Assembly: GCF_014126615.1 (NCBI RefSeq)
Contig: NZ_CP059896.1
Coordinates: 1,126,501 to 1,190,500, forward strand
Reading direction: 5' to 3'
Length of the DNA: 64,000 nt
Source: Ciceribacter thiooxidans
GTDB taxonomy: Bacteria; Pseudomonadota; Alphaproteobacteria; Rhizobiales; Rhizobiaceae
Shown piece by piece: positions 45,537-55,573 of the stretch. Position numbers and translations under genes: made by a program. Each line of letters opens with the position of its first letter. Position 1 is the stretch's first letter. The notes under the pieces are model-generated. The model was not told the origin of the DNA. It saw nothing but the letters and a program-made list of their open reading frames with translations, and ran no database searches.

Positions 45537-48115
45537 TTCGCTACCACGCCTTTCATGCCGCCGCTGATCAGGAAGGTGATGTCCATGAGGGCCAGCGCCG
45601 CGCCGGTGCCGTTGGTGACGGCGAGGTAGCGCGGCTCCCATTGCGGATGGAATTTTGACTTGAAGGCCCTGAGGCCCTTGAAGTTGTAGAAGCGTTCGCC
45701 GTGCTCGAAGACGAGGCCGCCGATGCGGTCCCAGACCGGCGCGGTCTCACGGCGCGACATGCCGGAGAGCGGCGCCATACCGAGATTGAAGCGGGAGAAA
45801 CCCGACTCGCGCATATGCTTCATCAGGCTGATGAAGAGGAAATCCATGGCACCGCGCGGTGCGTCGGGCGCAAACCGCATCAGGTCGACCGTCGCCTCCG
45901 CCTTGGTGGCCGTCGTCATCACGGTGGCGAAGGCGACGATCCTGTCCTCGTTGGTGAGGATCGCCACCGGCTGCGAGACCACGTATTCGGCATCGAAGGC
46001 GCCGAGGGAGAACGACTTTTCCCGCGTGTTGTGGTGGGCGAGCCAGGCATCCGAGATCGCCTTCAGTTCGCCGAGGATCGGTGGCACGTCCGACGGTTCG
46101 ACGATGGAAAAGACGAGCCCGTCGCGCTGGCCGCGATTGTACGACTGGCGCAGGCCCGAAAGGCGGCTGCCGGCGAGATCGAATTGTTCGAGACCGACGG
46201 TTGCGAGCTCGCCGAGCTTGAAGGCGCGCAGGCCCGCATCGATGCAGGAGGGCAATAGCGCCGGCGTGATCTGGTAGAAGACGGCGCGACCACCCGAGGC
46301 GCGGGCCATGTCGACGAACTGCCAGACGAGATCGGGGAAATCCTCTTCCTCCCCGACGGGGTCGGCGAGCGCGATCCAGGACCGCCCCTGGATGCCGTAC
46401 ATGATGAAGGCCTTGCCGCTCTGCGAGAACAGCAGCCTCTTGTCACCCATGCGCACGAGGTTGGCGTCGGCGACGTCCTGTCCTTCGACGATTGTCACCG
46501 CACGTGCGAGATCGTCCTCAAGCGCGTCGTCGGGCCGCCGCGCGACCGGTCGCAGCAGGCTGAACATCGCAACCGCCGCCGAACTGATCGCAAGGCCGAG
46601 CAGCGCCCGCAGGCCGCGCGGGGCTTCCTCGGAAAACTCGAACTGCCACCAGAGTTCATGGCTGTACTGGGTGTCGCGGTAGACGAAGAGCAGGATACCG
46701 GCGGCGCCGACGACGGTGACGGCCATCGCCGTCAGCCAGGCGGGACCGAGCGCCTGGCCGAAGAGGGAGGCATGACGGGTGAAACTGCCAGCGCTGGCGA
46801 GCATCGCCGCAATGAAAAGCCCGAGCGCGATCGCCTCGTAAACGGCGAGCGCCTTCATCAGCGAGAAGAGGAAGGCGATGGCCGCTGCCGCAAGCCCGAT
46901 CCACCAGGCGCCGTCGAGGCGCTGGGCGATGCCGCGGGAGGCGACGACGAGCACGAGGCCGAGGATGCTCGACAGGAAATGCGCCGCCTCGACGATCGGC
47001 AGGGGCAGGAGCCCGGCAAGGAAGTCGAGGTCGCCGTCTGGCGTCGGCGTGACGCTCGAGAAGATCAGCATGGCGCCGAGCATCAGCGCATAGGTCGAGA
47101 GGAGCGCGGGTACGAGCCGCGCGGCGATCTGGACGATTTCGGCGGCGAGCGGCTGTTTCGCGAAGCTCCGCAGCTCGCCGACGACGGCAAGCGCGAGCGC
47201 AAACAGCAGCGGCAGGACGTAATAGACCAGGCGGTAGAGAACCAGGCTGCCGAGAAGCTGGTCGGCGCTGATGGTGTTGCCGAGGCCGGCGATCATCACC
47301 GTCTCAAAGACGCCGAGGCCAGCGGGAACATGGCTGAGGACGCCGAGCGCAACGGCCGTCGCGTAGATCGCGAAGAAGGCGGGCCAGCCGACATGTGTCT
47401 CGGGCAGCAGGACGTAAAGGGCCGACGCGGAACCCGCGAGATCGACGGCAGTGACGAGAAACTGCCTGGACGACGTGCGCGTATCGGGCAGGCGGAGCGT
47501 CACACCGGCGATATTGATTTCGCGTCCGTTCCGGCTGAGGAAGACGAGAACTGCCAGCACCACGACGACGGCGACGGCACCGAAGCGGAGCGCCGGACCG
47601 TTCAGGCCGACGATGTCGGCGACCCGTGACGCGACGACCAGCAGGGCAAGCGCACTGACCGCTGCGAGGCCGAGGCCGAAGGAGAGCGTCACGAAGGCGA
47701 TGACGCGGGCGATTTCGCCGGGCTGAAGCCCGAGTTTCGAATAGGCGCGGTAGCGGATCGCGCCGCCGCTCAAGGGGCCGAATCCGGCGGTATTGCCGAC
47801 GGCGTAGGCGATGAAGGCCGTCGTCATGACCGACGGCAGCGGCAGTTTGCGGCCGATGTAGTCGATGGCGTTGGCGTCATAGACGGCGAGCGCGCCGTAG
47901 CTGAGCGCGGTGAAAAACGCCGCCCAGAGGAGCGCCCACCAGGACGTATCCCCGAGTGCGGCGACGACGTCTTCGTAACGCACCTCCGCCGTCAGACGGT
48001 GAATCGCGAAGATCATCATCGTGAACACGGCGACGACGGCGACGGCGGTCAGATAGCCGCGATAGCGAGAGAGGAGCCGGCTCGCGCCGGAATGCATTTT
48101 ACTGTCGGGCAGCAT
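45533..48115 (-). CDS. lpiA: Lysyl-phosphatidylglycerol synthetase/flippase LpiA (MprF family)
   Basis: LpiA (MprF) transfers lysine from Lys-tRNA to phosphatidylglycerol and flips the product, which lowers the negative surface charge and helps resist cationic peptides and acid. The 860-residue protein has a long N-terminal membrane domain (about 14 hydrophobic segments) and a C-terminal cytosolic synthase domain of the DUF2156 type (LADPVGEEEDFPDLVWQFVD, RFAPDAPRGAMDFLF, YNFKGLRAFKSKFHPQWEPRYLAV). The start ATG 48115 is favoured because the frame upstream to 48220 reads poorly. It is first in the lpiA-acvB operon. Acid induction is known for rhizobial orthologues. Confidence 0.93.
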   Translation of the reverse strand: MLPDSKMHSGASRLLSRYRGYLTAVAVVAVFTMMIFAIHRLTAEVRYEDVVAALGDTSWWALLWAAFFTALSYGALAVYDANAIDYIGRKLPLPSVMTTAFIAYAVGNTAGFGPLSGGAIRYRAYSKLGLQPGEIARVIAFVTLSFGLGLAAVSALALLVVASRVADIVGLNGPALRFGAVAVVVVLAVLVFLSRNGREINIAGVTLRLPDTRTSSRQFLVTAVDLAGSASALYVLLPETHVGWPAFFAIYATAVALGVLSHVPAGLGVFETVMIAGLGNTISADQLLGSLVLYRLVYYVLPLLFALALAVVGELRSFAKQPLAAEIVQIAARLVPALLSTYALMLGAMLIFSSVTPTPDGDLDFLAGLLPLPIVEAAHFLSSILGLVLVVASRGIAQRLDGAWWIGLAAAAIAFLFSLMKALAVYEAIALGLFIAAMLASAGSFTRHASLFGQALGPAWLTAMAVTVVGAAGILLFVYRDTQYSHELWWQFEFSEEAPRGLRALLGLAISSAAVAMFSLLRPVARRPDDALEDDLARAVTIVEGQDVADANLVRMGDKRLLFSQSGKAFIMYGIQGRSWIALADPVGEEEDFPDLVWQFVDMARASGGRAVFYQITPALLPSCIDAGLRAFKLGELATVGLEQFDLAGSRLSGLRQSYNRGQRDGLVFSIVEPSDVPPILGELKAISDAWLAHHNTREKSFSLGAFDAEYVVSQPVAILTNEDRIVAFATVMTTATKAEATVDLMRFAPDAPRGAMDFLFISLMKHMRESGFSRFNLGMAPLSGMSRRETAPVWDRIGGLVFEHGERFYNFKGLRAFKSKFHPQWEPRYLAVTNGTGAALALMDITFLISGGMKGVVAK

Positions 48116-48414
48116 GCCTGGATCCGTTGCGGGAGGTCTGGCGGGTTTCGCATGATTCGATGACAAGCCTGTGCCGGCGTGTCGCCGGTCCGGCGCGATG
48201 CCGTGAGGAGGTGCGGCCAAGGGGCTTGCCTGTGCTGCCGGGTTGGCGGAGGTCGGCCGGCATCATCTCTCGTCGATCCTTGTCGAGGCTGGCGCGGCCC
48301 GGGGAGCGGGGACACGCGGAATTGAAGCCTCTTTCAGACAACGAGAATGCGAAGGAATAGTGGCAAGCGGCCGGGCTGTGACGGGATTGTATCCGGCGGC
48401 AGCTCGAGAGGGGT
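48116..48414. other. Gap of 299 bases between uvrD/pcrA end and lpiA start
   Basis: Both neighbouring genes are on the minus strand, so this gap must hold the lpiA promoter. It is GC-rich at its left (48130-48300) with small inverted repeats such as GCCGGCGTGTCGCCGG-like pairs. I could not fix -35/-10 boxes and saw no coding region with a ribosome-binding site. Confidence 0.4.
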
Positions 48415-51005
48415 TCACACCCGCTCGACGAAACCGTCCAGCACGCGTTTCTGGCCGGCGCGGTCGAAATCGATGGTGAGCTTGTTGCCCTCGATCGCCG
48501 AGATGTTGCCGTTGCCGAACTTGACGTGGAAGACGCGGTCGCCGAGCTTGAACTTCGACGGTTCGGAGCTTGTGGATTTTGCCACCAGTTCGCCCTCGAT
48601 CATCCTGCCGCGCGGGCCGCTCTCGCCATAGCCGATGCGTTCTACCGCATGGCCGGAGCGGGTGCCCCAGTTGTCGCGCGTCGCATCCGACTTGTTCTGC
48701 TGGGCGCGCTTCCATCCGGGCGTCGAATAGGAGTTGGCAAAGGGATCGGCACGATCGAAGCGCGACTGGCCGTAGCCGCCGCGCCCGTATCCGCCGTAGG
48801 AACTTTCCGCTTCTGCGACCTCGACATGGCCTTGCGGCAGTTCATCGAGGAAGCGCGACGGCATGGTCGACTGCCAGAGGCCGTGGATGCGGCGGTTGGA
48901 AACGAACCAGATGTGGCAGCGGCGTTTTGCCCGGGTGATGCCGACATAGGCGAGGCGGCGCTCTTCCTCGAGGCCGGAGCGGCCGCCCTCGTCGAGAGCG
49001 CGCTGGTGGGGGAACAGGCCTTCCTCCCAGCCGGGCAGGAAGACGGTTTCGAATTCGAGCCCCTTGGCGGAATGGAGCGTCATGATCGATACGGCGTCCA
49101 TGTCCTCGTTCTGCTCCACATCCATGACCAGCGAGACGTGTTCGAGGAAGCCGCGCATCGACTCGAACGCTTCCATCGAGCGGACGAGTTCCTTGAGGTT
49201 TTCGAGCCGGCCCGGAGCCTCCGCCGACTTGTCGTTCTTCCACATGTCGGTATAGCCGGACTCGTCGAGAATCTGTTCGGCAAGCTCGGTATGCGGAGTC
49301 GTTTCAAGGCGTTCCGACCAGCGGCGGAAGTATTGAATCACGTCGAAGAGCGCCTTGCGGGCCTTCGGCTTCAGCTCGTCGGTTTCGACCATCTCGGCGG
49401 CGGCGGCGAGCATCGGGATGTCGCGCGCGCGGGCATAGTCGTGCAGTGCCCGGACCGTGGTGTCGCCCAAGCCCCGCTTCGGCGTATTGACGATGCGCTC
49501 GAAGGCGAGGTCGTCGGCCGGCTGGCAGACGAGGCGGAAATAGGCCATGGCGTCACGGATTTCGAGACGCTCGTAGAAGCGCGGTCCGCCGACGACGCGG
49601 TAGTTGAGGCCGAGGGTCACAAAACGGTCTTCGAACTCGCGCATCTGGAAGGAAGCGCGCACGAGGATCGCCATGCCGTTGAGGGCATGCTTCTTGCCGT
49701 CGGCGTCGCCGCGCTGCAGCCGCTCGATTTCCTCGCCGACGGCGCGGGCCTCCTCCTCGGAATCCCATGCGGCGTGGACGATCACCTTCTCGTCGTCCGG
49801 CTCGGCACGGTCGGTGAACAGCGTCTTGCCGAGACGGCCCTCGTTGTGGGCGATCAGATGCCCGGCGGCGCCGAGGATGTGCTCAGTGGAACGGTAGTTG
49901 CGCTCGAGCTTGATGACCTTCGCGCCCGGAAAGTCCTTCTCGAAGCGCAGGATGTTGTCCACTTCGGCGCCGCGCCAGCCGTAGATCGACTGGTCGTCGT
50001 CGCCGACGCAGCAAATATTGACGGTCGGCTTTCCCTTTTCCCCAGCGGGGAGAAGGTGGTCCGAAGGACCGGATGAGGGTGACGGTCCGCCAAGGTTTGT
50101 GGGTGCCGCCCCTCACCCGGCGCTTTCGCGCCACCCTCTCCCCGCTGGGGAGAGGTGGGAGGGGAACGCTGCGCCAGCAGTCTCAACCACATGTACTGGG
50201 CGGTGTTGGTGTCCTGGTACTCGTCGACGAGAATGTATTTGAAGCGTTGGTGATAGTCGCGTAGCACGTCCGGATTGGCTCTGAACATGCGGATCGGATG
50301 CAGCAGCAGGTCGCCGAAGTCGCAGGCGTTCAGCGTCTTCAGCCGGTTCTGGTAGGCGGTATAGAGCTCGCGTCCCTTGCCGTTCGCGAAGGCGCGGGCA
50401 TCGCCCTCGGGGATCTGCGCCGGATCGAGGCCCTTGTTCTTCCAGGTGTCGATCATCGCCGCGAACTGACGGGCCGGCCAGCGCTTGTCATCAAGCCCCT
50501 CGGCCTGGATCAGCTGCTTGATCAGGCGGATGACGTCGTCGGTGTCGAGGATGGTGAAATCCGATCTGAGCCCCACCAGTTCGGCATGGCGGCGAAGGAT
50601 CTTCACGCCGATCGAATGGAAGGTGCCGAGCCAGGGCATGCCCTCGACGGCGCCGCCGACCAGCATGCCGATGCGTTCCTTCATCTCGCGGGCGGCCTTG
50701 TTGGTGAAGGTCACGGCGAGGATCTGCGACGGAAAGGCACGGCCTGTCGCAAGAATGTGGGCGATGCGGGTCGTCAGGACGCGCGTCTTGCCGGTGCCGG
50801 CGCCGGCGAGCACGAGCACCGGACCCTCGGTCGTTTCGACGGCTTCCCGCTGTTCGGGGTTGAGGCCAGACAGATAGTCCGGGGTGCGGGCCTGATCGCG
50901 GGCGGCCATGGCACGGGCGGCAATTCCGCCTGTCGCCGGCGCTGCCGGCTTGCGCGGTGGCGGCTCCTCATCGAAAAAGGGAATGTCGTCGTAACCGTTA
51001 CTCAT
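48415..51005 (-). pseudogene. UvrD/PcrA DNA helicase interrupted by a palindromic repeat
   Basis: This is a superfamily-1 3'-5' helicase split in two frames. The N-terminal part (51005 to about 50166) has Walker A LAGAGTGKTRVL and motif II LVDEYQDTN. The C-terminal part (about 50031 to 48415) has NICCVGDDDQSIYGWRGAE, LERNYRST, EERRLAYVGITRAKRR and a Tudor-like end FKLGDRVFHVKFGNG. Between RLLAQR and KPTVN lie 134 extra bases (50032-50165), not a multiple of three, holding the repeat at 50040-50150. Removing them gives 2457 bases, 818 residues, the usual size. As written, the product would be an N-terminal fragment with a wrong tail. Function could survive only by frameshifting or if the sequence has an error. 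The start is ATG 51005; TTG 51014 is an alternative. Confidence 0.85.
50040..50150. repeat. Mosaic palindromic repeat (RIME-like) inside uvrD/pcrA
   Basis: Outer arms 50040-50059 and 50131-50150 are inverted copies matching at 19 of 20 bases, each containing a CCCC-AGC-GGGG-like palindrome. Inside are two more perfect small hairpins: GGTCC-GAA-GGACC (50058-50070) and GGCGC-TTTC-GCGCC (50119-50132), with matching GGATGAGGGTG/CCCTCACCC next to them. This mosaic layout resembles the rhizobial intergenic mosaic elements (RIME). Similar flanks extend the block to about 50032-50165. Confidence 0.8.
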
Positions 51006-51285
51006 GGCGCCCAATGTAGTGATTCGGACCGGAAAGGCGAGTCAAGTCGTTCTGGTTTCATTCCGCCTCGGGCCGGTTCGCAGCTCTTCTACAGAAAATT
51101 TCGGGTGATGCCACCGATCCGCTTTCGTCTCTGCCGGCCGATGACAATTTGGTAATGTTTTCCGTCGGGCCTTGCCGAGCATCGACCCCGCGGAAATATT
51201 GGCGCATATATCGACCGAATTTGGACGCCTGCGATCGTCCGCGTCTCTCGCGCGGCTGTCCGGCAGTCCTCGCCGGAGCTTTTGA

Positions 51286-52449
51286 ATGCCCTTCTGGAAA
51301 CAGGTTATCGTTGTTCTTGCGGTGGTTGCCGCGTTCGTCGTCGGCTGGGCCCGCTTCGTGCCGGGTGCCGGAGACATGCTGCGCCGGATGGGCGCGCCCG
51401 CCGGCCTGGTTGCGGTCCTGGCCCCCGCCGACGAAACGGCGGCACCGAACGCCAAGGGCGGCGAAGGCAGCCGCCGTGGCGGCAACGGCGCACCTGTCGT
51501 CGTCGTGCAGCCGGTCGGTCTCGGAACGGTGAACGATCGGCTGTCGGCGATCGGAACGGGTGACGCCATCCGCTCCGTCGCGGTGACACCCCAGGTCGAC
51601 GGCACGCTTGCCCGGGTGGTGATCGTTTCGGGACAGAAGGTTGCCAGCGGCGATCTCCTCGCACAGCTCGACAACGACGAGCAGACGATCGCGCGCGATC
51701 AGGCGCGGGTGGCACTGAAGAGCGCGAGCGAGAAGGCGAACCTCTACGCCAACCTGAAATCCACGGTGTCACGCATCGAGGCCTTCGATGCGCAGATCGC
51801 AGTCGAGGCCGCGAAACTTGCGCTCGATACCGCGGAACTCAACCTGAAAAGGCGCGACATCGTCGCCCCGATCGACGGCATTGCCGGCATCATCACCATC
51901 AATCCGGGGGACAACGTCACCACGGGAACGGTGATCGCCACGCTCGACGACCGTTCCGAGATCCTCGTCGATTTCTGGGTGCCCGAGCGCTTCGCGCCGA
52001 TCCTCAAGGTCGGCCAAGCCGTCGAGGCGACGGCTGTCGCACGCCCAGGGCAGCTTTATCGTGGGGCTGTCGAGGCGATCGACAACCGAATCGATGAGGC
52101 GAGCCGCACGCTGCATGTGCGCGCCCGCATTGACAACGAGAACGACGACCTGAGGGCCGGCATGTCGTTTACCGTCACCATGGCATTTGCCGGCGAGGAG
52201 CACCCGTCGGTCGATCCGCTCGCCGTACAATGGGACGGCGAAGGCGCCTTCGTCTGGCGCGTCGGCAGCGAAAGCAAGGCCGAAAAGGTGCGTGTCCGGA
52301 TCGTCCAGCGCAACCCGGACAGCGTGCTGGTCGATGCCGACCTGCGCCCTGGCGACAGGGTCGTGACGGAAGGCATTCAGCGGGTGCGCCAGGGCGGGAC
52401 GGTTCGGCCCGCCGGAGAGGAGACCGGGGTTCCGGTCGCAAGCCAATGA
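51286..52449 (+). CDS. RND efflux periplasmic adaptor subunit
   Basis: This is the membrane-fusion subunit of an RND multidrug efflux pump, 387 residues. A short membrane anchor (VIVVLAVVAAFVVGWARFV) is followed by an Ala/Gly-rich linker, lipoyl-like halves (VDGTLARVVIVSGQKVASGDLLAQLDN and RRDIVAPIDGIAGIITINPGDNVTTG), a fairly short helical hairpin and a beta-barrel (FWVPERFAPILKVGQAVEATAV). Its stop overlaps the permease start by 4 bases (ATGA). There is no outer-membrane channel gene in the window. A low-GC upstream region (about 51130-51230) probably holds the promoter. Confidence 0.92.
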   Translation: MPFWKQVIVVLAVVAAFVVGWARFVPGAGDMLRRMGAPAGLVAVLAPADETAAPNAKGGEGSRRGGNGAPVVVVQPVGLGTVNDRLSAIGTGDAIRSVAVTPQVDGTLARVVIVSGQKVASGDLLAQLDNDEQTIARDQARVALKSASEKANLYANLKSTVSRIEAFDAQIAVEAAKLALDTAELNLKRRDIVAPIDGIAGIITINPGDNVTTGTVIATLDDRSEILVDFWVPERFAPILKVGQAVEATAVARPGQLYRGAVEAIDNRIDEASRTLHVRARIDNENDDLRAGMSFTVTMAFAGEEHPSVDPLAVQWDGEGAFVWRVGSESKAEKVRVRIVQRNPDSVLVDADLRPGDRVVTEGIQRVRQGGTVRPAGEETGVPVASQ

Positions 52450-55400
52450 ACGGGCCGTTTTCGGATTTTCCCGGCGGCGGCAGCGCCGGCTTCACCGCTC
52501 TCTTCGTCAGGCGGCCGATCCTTGCGCTGGTCTTCAACGCGCTGATCGTCGTCGCCGGGCTTGCAGCCTTCTACGGCATCGAAGTCCGCGAACTTCCCGA
52601 CGTCGACCGGCCTGTGATTACCGTGCGCACGACCTTCGACGGCGCGTCGCCGGAAACGATCGATCAGGAAGTGACGACGGTCATCGAGGGCGCGGTGGCG
52701 CGCGTTTCGGGACTGAAGAACATGTCTTCGACCTCGCAGTTCGGCCAAAGCCGCGTCACGCTCGAATTCTCCGATAGCACCGACCTCAACGTCGCCTCCA
52801 CCGATGTCCGCGATGCGATCTCACGCGTCACCAACGATCTGCCCGACGATGCGGACGAGCCGCGTATCGTCAAGGCGGACTCGGATTCGCAGCCGATCAT
52901 GCGGCTTGCGGTGACCTCCGACCGGATGAGCCTCGACGACCTGACCTTGCTGGTCGACAACCAGATTTCCGACCGTCTCGCCACGGTGGACGGTGTCGCC
53001 GACATCGATATCTACGGCGACCAGGAGAAGATCTTCCGCATCGACGTGGACCAGGCTGCGTTGGCGAGCCGCGGGCTTACCGTCGCCTCGCTGGCATCCG
53101 CGCTCTCCAACCTCGCCTTCGACGTGCCGGCGGGTTCGCTCACCAGCCCGACGCAGGATATCGTCGTGCGCGCGACCGCGGATCTCAGGACGCCCGAGGA
53201 TTTCGGCAATCTCATCATTCAGAACCGAGTGCGGCTGAGAGACGTGGCGACCGTGACCTTCGGGGCCGATACCGGAACGACGAGCCTTCGCTCGAACGGC
53301 CGGGCGGGGATCGGGTTGGGGATCATCCGGCAGGCGCAGTCGAACACGCTCAGCATCTCGAAGGGTGTGGCGGCGGCAGTCGCCGAGCTTTCGAAGACGC
53401 TCCCCGAGGGCACCACGTTGCGTATTACCAGCGACGACGCCGTCTTCATCCGCGGCTCGATCGAGGAAGTGGTGCGTTCGCTGGTTCTGGCCGCGATGAT
53501 CGTCGTCGCCATCATCTATCTCTTCCTGCGCGACGCGCGGGCGACGATCATTCCCGCCGTCACCATGCCGGTCGCGCTGATCGGCACGGTGGCCGCTATC
53601 TATCTCGCCGGCTTTTCGATCAACATCCTGACCTTGCTTGCCGTTGTCCTGGCGACCGGCATGGTCGTCGACGATGCCATCGTGGTGCTGGAAAACATCG
53701 TGCGAAGGCGCGGGCAGGGGCTCGGTCCACGGGCGGCCGCCGTCCTCGGCACGCGGGAAGTGTTCTTCGCCGTCATTGCGACCACGGCGACGCTCGCCGC
53801 CGTCTTCGTGCCGTTGTCGTTCCTGCCGGGGCAGGTGGGCGGGCTTTTCCGCGAATTCGGCTTCGTGCTCGCCTTCTCCGTTACGCTGTCCTCGCTGGTG
53901 GCGCTCACGCTCTGCCCGATGCTTGCCTCGCGGCTCCTGAAGCCGCACGAACATCGGGAAGGGGGCGACCTGCTCGGCCGCTTCGGCGACGCCTTTTCGC
54001 GCTTTTACCGCAAGACGCTTCACGCGTGCCTCGGCGCACCGGTGATCGTCTTCGCCGTCGCGGTACTGTTTTCGCTCGCCGCGCTGGCAACCTTCTCGCT
54101 GATCACCAGCGAACTCACGCCACGGGAAGACCGCTCGGTGCTGATCCTGAGGGTGACGGCGCCGCAGGGTGTCAGCCTCGACTTCATGCGCGACCAGATG
54201 CAGCGGATCGAGGAGAACCTCGAACCGCTCCGCCAGGGCGGTGAAGTCGCCAACCTCTTCTCCATTTCGGGTTTCGGCAGCAGCAAGAACAGCGGCTTCA
54301 TGGTGCTGACGCTCGCCCCGTGGGAGGAGCGCAGCCGCAGCCAGGACGAGATCGCCACCGACGTCAACGCGGCCGCCGCACGCGTCCCGGCGGTCAGGGC
54401 CTTCGCCATGCAGCCGAACAGCCTCCGCATCCGCGGCGGCGGCAGCGGCCTGCAGTTCGCGCTCGTCGGTGCGGACCACCAGACCCTGACGAATGCGGCG
54501 ACGCGGCTCGTCGCCGCGATGGAAGAGAGCGGGCGCTTCGACGGTCCGCGGCTCACCAACGACATCAGTCAGGCGCAGCTCTCCGTTACCGTCGACCGCG
54601 AGCGCGCCGCCGAGCTCGGCATCGACTTCACCGGGCTGTCCCAGGCCCTGCAGTCGCTGCTCGACGGACGTTCGATCGGCGATGTCTTCGTCGACGGGGA
54701 GGCCTATCCGGTGAAGCTGACCTCCACCACCCGGCCGATCGACGATCCGACCGACCTCGAGAATGTCTTCCTGAGAACCGCCGACGGCAAGACCGTGCCG
54801 ATGTCGGTGATCGCTACGCTGCGGGAAAAGGCGGTGGCGCCCTCGCTGACGCGTGAACAGCAGCTCGCCTCGGTCGCGATCACGGCGGGCCTGCCGGCGG
54901 GACTTTCGCTCGGAGACGCGCTCAACGAAACGCAGACGATTGCCGCGCCGCTGCTGCCACCCGGTGTGCGCATCATGCCACTTGCGGAGGCGCAGACGCT
55001 GACGGAAAACTCGAAGGGCATGGGAGCAACGTTCGGCTTTGCGGTCATCATCATTTTCCTCGTGCTGGCGGCGCAGTTCGAGAGCGTCATCTCCTCGCTC
55101 ATCATCATGGTGACGGTGCCGCTCGGTCTCGCCTGTGCCGTCTTTGCGCTGGTGCTCACGGGATCGTCGCTCAACGTCTACAGCCAGATCGGCCTCGTTC
55201 TGCTGGTCGGCGTCATGGCCAAGAACGGCATCCTGATCGTCGAGTTTGCCAACCAGTTGCGCGACCGCGGGCAACCGGTGCGCGAGGCGATCGAGAATGC
55301 CGCGAACCTGCGCCTGCGGCCGGTGATGATGACGATGATTTCCACCGTTCTCGGCGGCGTGCCGCTGGTGCTCGCAACCGGTGCGGGCGCGGAGGCGCGC

Positions 55401-55568
55401 GTCGCACTCGGCTGGGTGATGGTCGGCGGGCTCGGGCTCGCCACGGCGGTAACGCTCTATGTGACGCCCGTCGCCTATCTGGCACTGGCGCGCTTCTCGA
55501 AACCGCATGCGGACGAGGAAAAGCGCCTACATCAGGAGATGGCGATCGCGGCCAAGGTCGGCGAGTAG
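52446..55568 (+). CDS. RND efflux transporter permease (AcrB/MexF-like)
   Basis: This is the inner membrane proton-drug antiporter of the pump, 1040 residues, the usual size. The first transmembrane helix is in FVRRPILALVFNALIVVAGLAAFYGI. The porter-domain DRPVITVRTTFDGASPETI is at the start. Proton-relay motif GMVVDDAIVVLENI with paired aspartates is in TM4, and the second half repeats the layout (VPLGLACAVFALVLTG, VGVMAKNGILIVEFANQLRD). Start ATG 52446 overlaps the adaptor stop by ATGA. Drug specificity cannot be read. No TetR- or LysR-type regulator gene is adjacent. Confidence 0.95.
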   Translation: MNGPFSDFPGGGSAGFTALFVRRPILALVFNALIVVAGLAAFYGIEVRELPDVDRPVITVRTTFDGASPETIDQEVTTVIEGAVARVSGLKNMSSTSQFGQSRVTLEFSDSTDLNVASTDVRDAISRVTNDLPDDADEPRIVKADSDSQPIMRLAVTSDRMSLDDLTLLVDNQISDRLATVDGVADIDIYGDQEKIFRIDVDQAALASRGLTVASLASALSNLAFDVPAGSLTSPTQDIVVRATADLRTPEDFGNLIIQNRVRLRDVATVTFGADTGTTSLRSNGRAGIGLGIIRQAQSNTLSISKGVAAAVAELSKTLPEGTTLRITSDDAVFIRGSIEEVVRSLVLAAMIVVAIIYLFLRDARATIIPAVTMPVALIGTVAAIYLAGFSINILTLLAVVLATGMVVDDAIVVLENIVRRRGQGLGPRAAAVLGTREVFFAVIATTATLAAVFVPLSFLPGQVGGLFREFGFVLAFSVTLSSLVALTLCPMLASRLLKPHEHREGGDLLGRFGDAFSRFYRKTLHACLGAPVIVFAVAVLFSLAALATFSLITSELTPREDRSVLILRVTAPQGVSLDFMRDQMQRIEENLEPLRQGGEVANLFSISGFGSSKNSGFMVLTLAPWEERSRSQDEIATDVNAAAARVPAVRAFAMQPNSLRIRGGGSGLQFALVGADHQTLTNAATRLVAAMEESGRFDGPRLTNDISQAQLSVTVDRERAAELGIDFTGLSQALQSLLDGRSIGDVFVDGEAYPVKLTSTTRPIDDPTDLENVFLRTADGKTVPMSVIATLREKAVAPSLTREQQLASVAITAGLPAGLSLGDALNETQTIAAPLLPPGVRIMPLAEAQTLTENSKGMGATFGFAVIIIFLVLAAQFESVISSLIIMVTVPLGLACAVFALVLTGSSLNVYSQIGLVLLVGVMAKNGILIVEFANQLRDRGQPVREAIENAANLRLRPVMMTMISTVLGGVPLVLATGAGAEARVALGWVMVGGLGLATAVTLYVTPVAYLALARFSKPHADEEKRLHQEMAIAAKVGE

Positions 55569-55573
55569 GCGCG

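Noticed and set aside
50031-50050. Programmed -1 ribosomal frameshift to rescue uvrD
   Set aside because: The purine run near the junction does not form a canonical X-XXY-YYZ slippery heptamer in the incoming frame, and removal of the repeat alone restores the frame, so insertion is the simpler explanation.
52821-55508. An 895-residue open frame antisense to the RND permease
   Set aside because: It has a His/Arg/Asp-rich composition with no motifs and no ribosome-binding site, while the sense frame is an intact AcrB-like protein.
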